A stretch of 64,000 bases of DNA from Thiosocius teredinicola. GTDB taxonomy: Bacteria; Pseudomonadota; Gammaproteobacteria; Chromatiales; Chromatiaceae. Numbering within the stretch: the stretch's first letter is position 1; every line of letters starts with the position of its first letter. The stretch spans positions 3,335,297 to 3,399,296 of the forward strand of contig NZ_CP019936.1 in NCBI RefSeq assembly GCF_002009425.1. The letters are read 5' to 3'. The position numbers were made by a program, and so were the translations under genes. This document shows positions 62,786 through 64,000 of this stretch, piece after piece. The notes below the pieces were generated by a model that was not told where the DNA came from, ran no database searches, and worked only from the letters and a program-made list of their open reading frames with translations.

Positions 62786-63637
62786 TCACCTACTTTTAGT
62801 GCGGTCTTTTGCCACGATCACCAGGGCGATACCTCCGAGAATCGCCGCCGAAGCCAGTATCAAGCGCAGCGTGACCATCTCGTCGAGGAACAAAACGCCG
62901 CCGACCGCGGTTATTACCGGCACACTCAGCTGCACTGTCGCGGCCTGGGCGGCCTGCAAACCAGGCAGGGCCGCATACCAGATCGCATAACCAATTCCTG
63001 ATGCCAATGCACCGGAAGCAACGGCGTAGATTATGCCGGCCGCGTCGACAGAGAGGTGGTTCATGCCCGCTACGGCCAGCACCGCCACCAGCGGCACGCT
63101 GCGGACGAAATTACCGGCAGTCGCCACGGTCGGGTCACCTCCGCCGCGCCCGCGCAGCGAATACACCCCCCAGGCGACCCCGGCGCTCAACATCAGGCTA
63201 GCAGCAAACAGCGGCGGCGCAGTCAGGCCCGGCAGCATCAAGCCGACCATGCCGGCCAAGGCGATCACGACACCGGCCGTTTGGCCGACACGCAGGCGTT
63301 CGCCGACCCACAGCGCGTGCCCGATCATGGTCGCCTGCACCGCGCCAAACAGCAGCAAGGCGCCGGTCGCGGCCGACAGATCGACATAGGCAAAGGAAAA
63401 CGCAGCGGCATAGCCAAACAAGGCGAACGCCGAACCCCAGCTGCCGGCCACCGCCCGCTGACGCTTGATCACGACGACCAGCAGCCACAGCACCACGGCG
63501 CCGGAGACGAGCCGCAGTGAGGTGAACGCGGCCGGATCGATAGCGGTTTCTTTGAGTGCGACCCGGCACAAAAGGGAGTTGCCGGCGAACGCAATCATCG
63601 CCAGCACGGTCAGCGATATGACACGAACGGAAACCAT
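62786..63637 (-). CDS. DMT superfamily (EamA) transporter
   Basis: The product is 283 residues with ten hydrophobic helices in two EamA repeats, for example LTVLAMIAFAGNSLLCRVAL and GYAAAFSFAYVDLSAATGAL (first repeat), and GIGYAIWYAALPGLQAAQAA and GGVLFLDEMVTLRLILASAA (second). The ATG at 63637 has GAGG six nt upstream; an ATG two codons earlier touches GAGG directly and is less likely. Drug/metabolite transporter of unknown substrate. Same strand as fbp, but separated by a promoter-like AT-rich gap. Confidence 0.9.
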   Translation of the reverse strand: MVSVRVISLTVLAMIAFAGNSLLCRVALKETAIDPAAFTSLRLVSGAVVLWLLVVVIKRQRAVAGSWGSAFALFGYAAAFSFAYVDLSAATGALLLFGAVQATMIGHALWVGERLRVGQTAGVVIALAGMVGLMLPGLTAPPLFAASLMLSAGVAWGVYSLRGRGGGDPTVATAGNFVRSVPLVAVLAVAGMNHLSVDAAGIIYAVASGALASGIGYAIWYAALPGLQAAQAATVQLSVPVITAVGGVLFLDEMVTLRLILASAAILGGIALVIVAKDRTKSR

Positions 63638-63753
63638 CGCCATCCTCGCCCGCTAGGGGGCAGTGTTCAGAAACGGCGCGTTTTCCTCATTCGGGCGCAT
63701 CCAGGCGCTTTCGGCCGCAGTCGATCGAAGATTCGTTACCGACGTGCCCGATG

Positions 63754-64000
63754 TTATAAAACCAACCCGACGACCGCCACCAGCCGGCAATCATCGATCA
63801 CCGGCAGCAATACCAGCGGACCATCGTCTGCGCCCTCTGCCGGCGATGAGATCGACGGTCTGCCGGTGAGCCAGGCAAGGCCGCGCGTTCCGTGACCCTT
63901 GGCGAAGCTTACGTCGCGATAGATGCTGTGCAGATCCTCACCCGCTTCGGTGTGCCCGGTTTCGAATACCAGCCGCTTGCCTTCGGTATCCGGCACCCAG
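63754..64000 (-). CDS. GAF-like domain protein, C-terminal end (partial)
   Basis: The frame is open through the right end of the window, so the N-terminal part is missing. The last 81 residues contain HSIYRDVSFAKGHGTRGLAW, LTGRPSISS and VLLPVIDDCRLVAVVGLVL. The pattern G-x-G-x-x-G-L-A-W with a closing beta strand resembles the second half of a GAF domain, as in some chemoreceptors and sensor proteins. No active-site residues can be judged. Moderate confidence. Confidence 0.5.
   Translation of the reverse strand, partial: WVPDTEGKRLVFETGHTEAGEDLHSIYRDVSFAKGHGTRGLAWLTGRPSISSPAEGADDGPLVLLPVIDDCRLVAVVGLVL

Noticed and set aside
1-64000. CRISPR arrays, insertion sequences, prophage or integrase genes
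   Set aside because: Searched by eye for regularly spaced repeats, transposase or integrase motifs and long direct repeats; none was found.

Overview
The window is a GC-rich, densely coded stretch of what looks like a gammaproteobacterial chromosome. The main reasons are the block rpsF-rpsR-(DUF2232 protein)-rplI-dnaB-radA preceded by rlmB-rnr, a polar-flagellum hierarchy of the FleQ/FlrBC type with sigma-54 promoters, and general protein resemblance to Pseudomonas and Chromatiales-like bacteria. A class I fructose-1,6-bisphosphatase and a V/A-type ATPase fit a Chromatiales-like lineage, but genus and lifestyle cannot be fixed from this sequence. No CRISPR array, insertion sequence, prophage or integrase was seen.

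Layout. 1-5707 (+): V/A-type ATPase operon in the order I (partial)-K-F-E-A-B-D, with mostly 4-nt overlaps. 5758-7667: a DUF1287 protein, a PhyH-type dioxygenase and an exported glutaredoxin. 7906-11412 (+): a membrane PAS-PAS-PAS-GGDEF-EAL protein. 11461-21305 (-): flagellar genes fleQ-flrB-flrC-fliE-fliF-fliG-fliH-fliI-fliJ, with near-consensus sigma-54 promoters before flrB and fliE. 21514-23329 (+): a CorC-type CBS membrane protein and a PilZ protein. 23333-31696 (-): radA, dnaB, rplI, a DUF2232 protein, rpsR, rpsF, rlmB and rnr, with an intrinsic terminator after rplI and a probable S6:S18 leader before rpsF. 31809-31895 (+): tRNA-Leu(CAG) with its own promoter and terminator.

32021-43985 is accessory-like: a small hypothetical protein, an exported ankyrin protein, a macrodomain protein, a small membrane protein, an EncFtn-type mini-ferritin without a shell gene, a gamma-glutamylcyclotransferase-like protein, a MOSC protein and a DsbA-like protein. 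It ends with a lipoprotein carrying two solute-binding domains and a lytic transglycosylase domain, transcribed divergently from an ABC permease and an ABC ATPase whose signature and switch motifs are degenerate. 44049-50112 (+) encodes an AddB-like/AddA-like nuclease-helicase pair.

50167-64000 holds a small hypothetical protein, a P2-type cation ATPase, Hsp20, DegQ, a lipoprotein, an azoR-pirin-SDR cluster with a divergent LysR regulator, and a membrane histidine-kinase-like protein that lacks the phosphoacceptor histidine. It finishes with class I FBPase, a DMT transporter and the end of a GAF-like protein.

No single unmistakable new system is present. The strongest leads are the degenerate ABC ATPase with its divergent two-SBP/transglycosylase lipoprotein and structured leader, the histidine kinase with Lys in place of His, the shell-less encapsulated-ferritin homologue, and an orphan minus-strand terminator at about 35114-35151 that may end an unannotated transcript.
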